The position numbers and the translations under genes are program-made. From Porticoccaceae bacterium (GTDB lineage Bacteria; Pseudomonadota; Gammaproteobacteria; Pseudomonadales; Porticoccaceae), in contig JAHRWI010000337.1 of assembly GCA_019090225.1 (NCBI GenBank), forward strand, positions 1 to 5,559: 5,559 bases of DNA. The letters are read 5' to 3'. The notes beneath the pieces are model-generated. The model was not told the DNA's origin and did no database searches. It was given only the letters and a program-made list of their open reading frames with translations. This document shows positions 5,545 through 5,559 of this stretch, piece after piece (position 1 is the stretch's first letter; every line of letters starts with the position of its first letter).

Positions 5545-5559
5545 CTGTCTCTTATACAC
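5545..5559 (+). other. Sequencing adapter remnant (Tn5/Nextera mosaic end)
   Basis: The last 15 bases, CTGTCTCTTATACAC, are identical to the first 15 of the 19-base Tn5 mosaic end as it appears in Nextera read-through (CTGTCTCTTATACACATCT). The match begins exactly where thrS homology stops and ends at the window edge. It interrupts thrS with an in-frame stop. This is most simply untrimmed library adapter on a contig end. A real Tn5/IS50 end is unlikely because nothing of the element follows and a contig terminus is where adapters remain. Confidence 0.95.

Noticed and set aside
5387..5559. thrS as a pseudogene because of the in-frame TAA at 5552-5554
   Set aside because: The stop lies wholly inside the adapter match; up to 5544 the frame and conserved motifs are intact.
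5545..5559. A genuine Tn5/IS50 end inserted in thrS
   Set aside because: Only 15 bases at the extreme end are present, and library adapters share exactly this sequence; no transposase or target duplication can be seen.

Overview
The window carries one of the most conserved gene blocks of Gammaproteobacteria, read entirely from the minus strand. From right to left the transcription order is thrS (3' end only), infC, rpmI, rplT, pheS, pheT, ihfA and a MerR-type regulator (5' end only). The protein sequences suggest a gammaproteobacterium nearer to Pseudomonas and the Cellvibrio-like marine groups than to enterics. PheS carries a four-cysteine insert that I recall from Pseudomonas PheS but not from E. 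coli PheS. A MerR-like gene follows ihfA, as in Pseudomonas, whereas btuC follows it in E. coli. This placement rests on remembered family sequences, not on a search.

Layout. 5545-5559 is not genomic: it matches the end of the Tn5/Nextera mosaic-end adapter, left on the contig end. 5387-5544 is the last 51 codons of thrS. A 71-nt spacer with an AT-rich palindrome leads to infC, which begins at a non-canonical ATT codon near 5315. A 105-nt leader with a hairpin and a short direct repeat precedes rpmI, and rplT follows 23 nt later. A 115-nt spacer between rplT and pheS holds a strong intrinsic terminator that runs into the pheS ribosome binding site, so it looks like an attenuator. pheS and pheT are separated by an unusually long 108-nt gap. 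pheT and ihfA are 3 nt apart, and ihfA overlaps the MerR-like gene by 17 nt.

Function. The block combines translation (threonyl- and phenylalanyl-tRNA synthetases, initiation factor IF3, ribosomal proteins bL35 and bL20) with a nucleoid protein subunit (IHF alpha). The known controls of this block in E. coli are IF3 autocontrol through its rare start codon, L20 repression of rpmI-rplT, and attenuation of pheST. Each has a plausible counterpart here, but the Phe-rich leader peptide of the E. coli pheST attenuator is not recognisable.

I found no mobile element, CRISPR array, tRNA or rRNA gene, and no evidence of a new multi-gene system. The points worth a second look are the adapter remnant, the ATT start of infC, and the two mutually exclusive hairpins in front of pheS.
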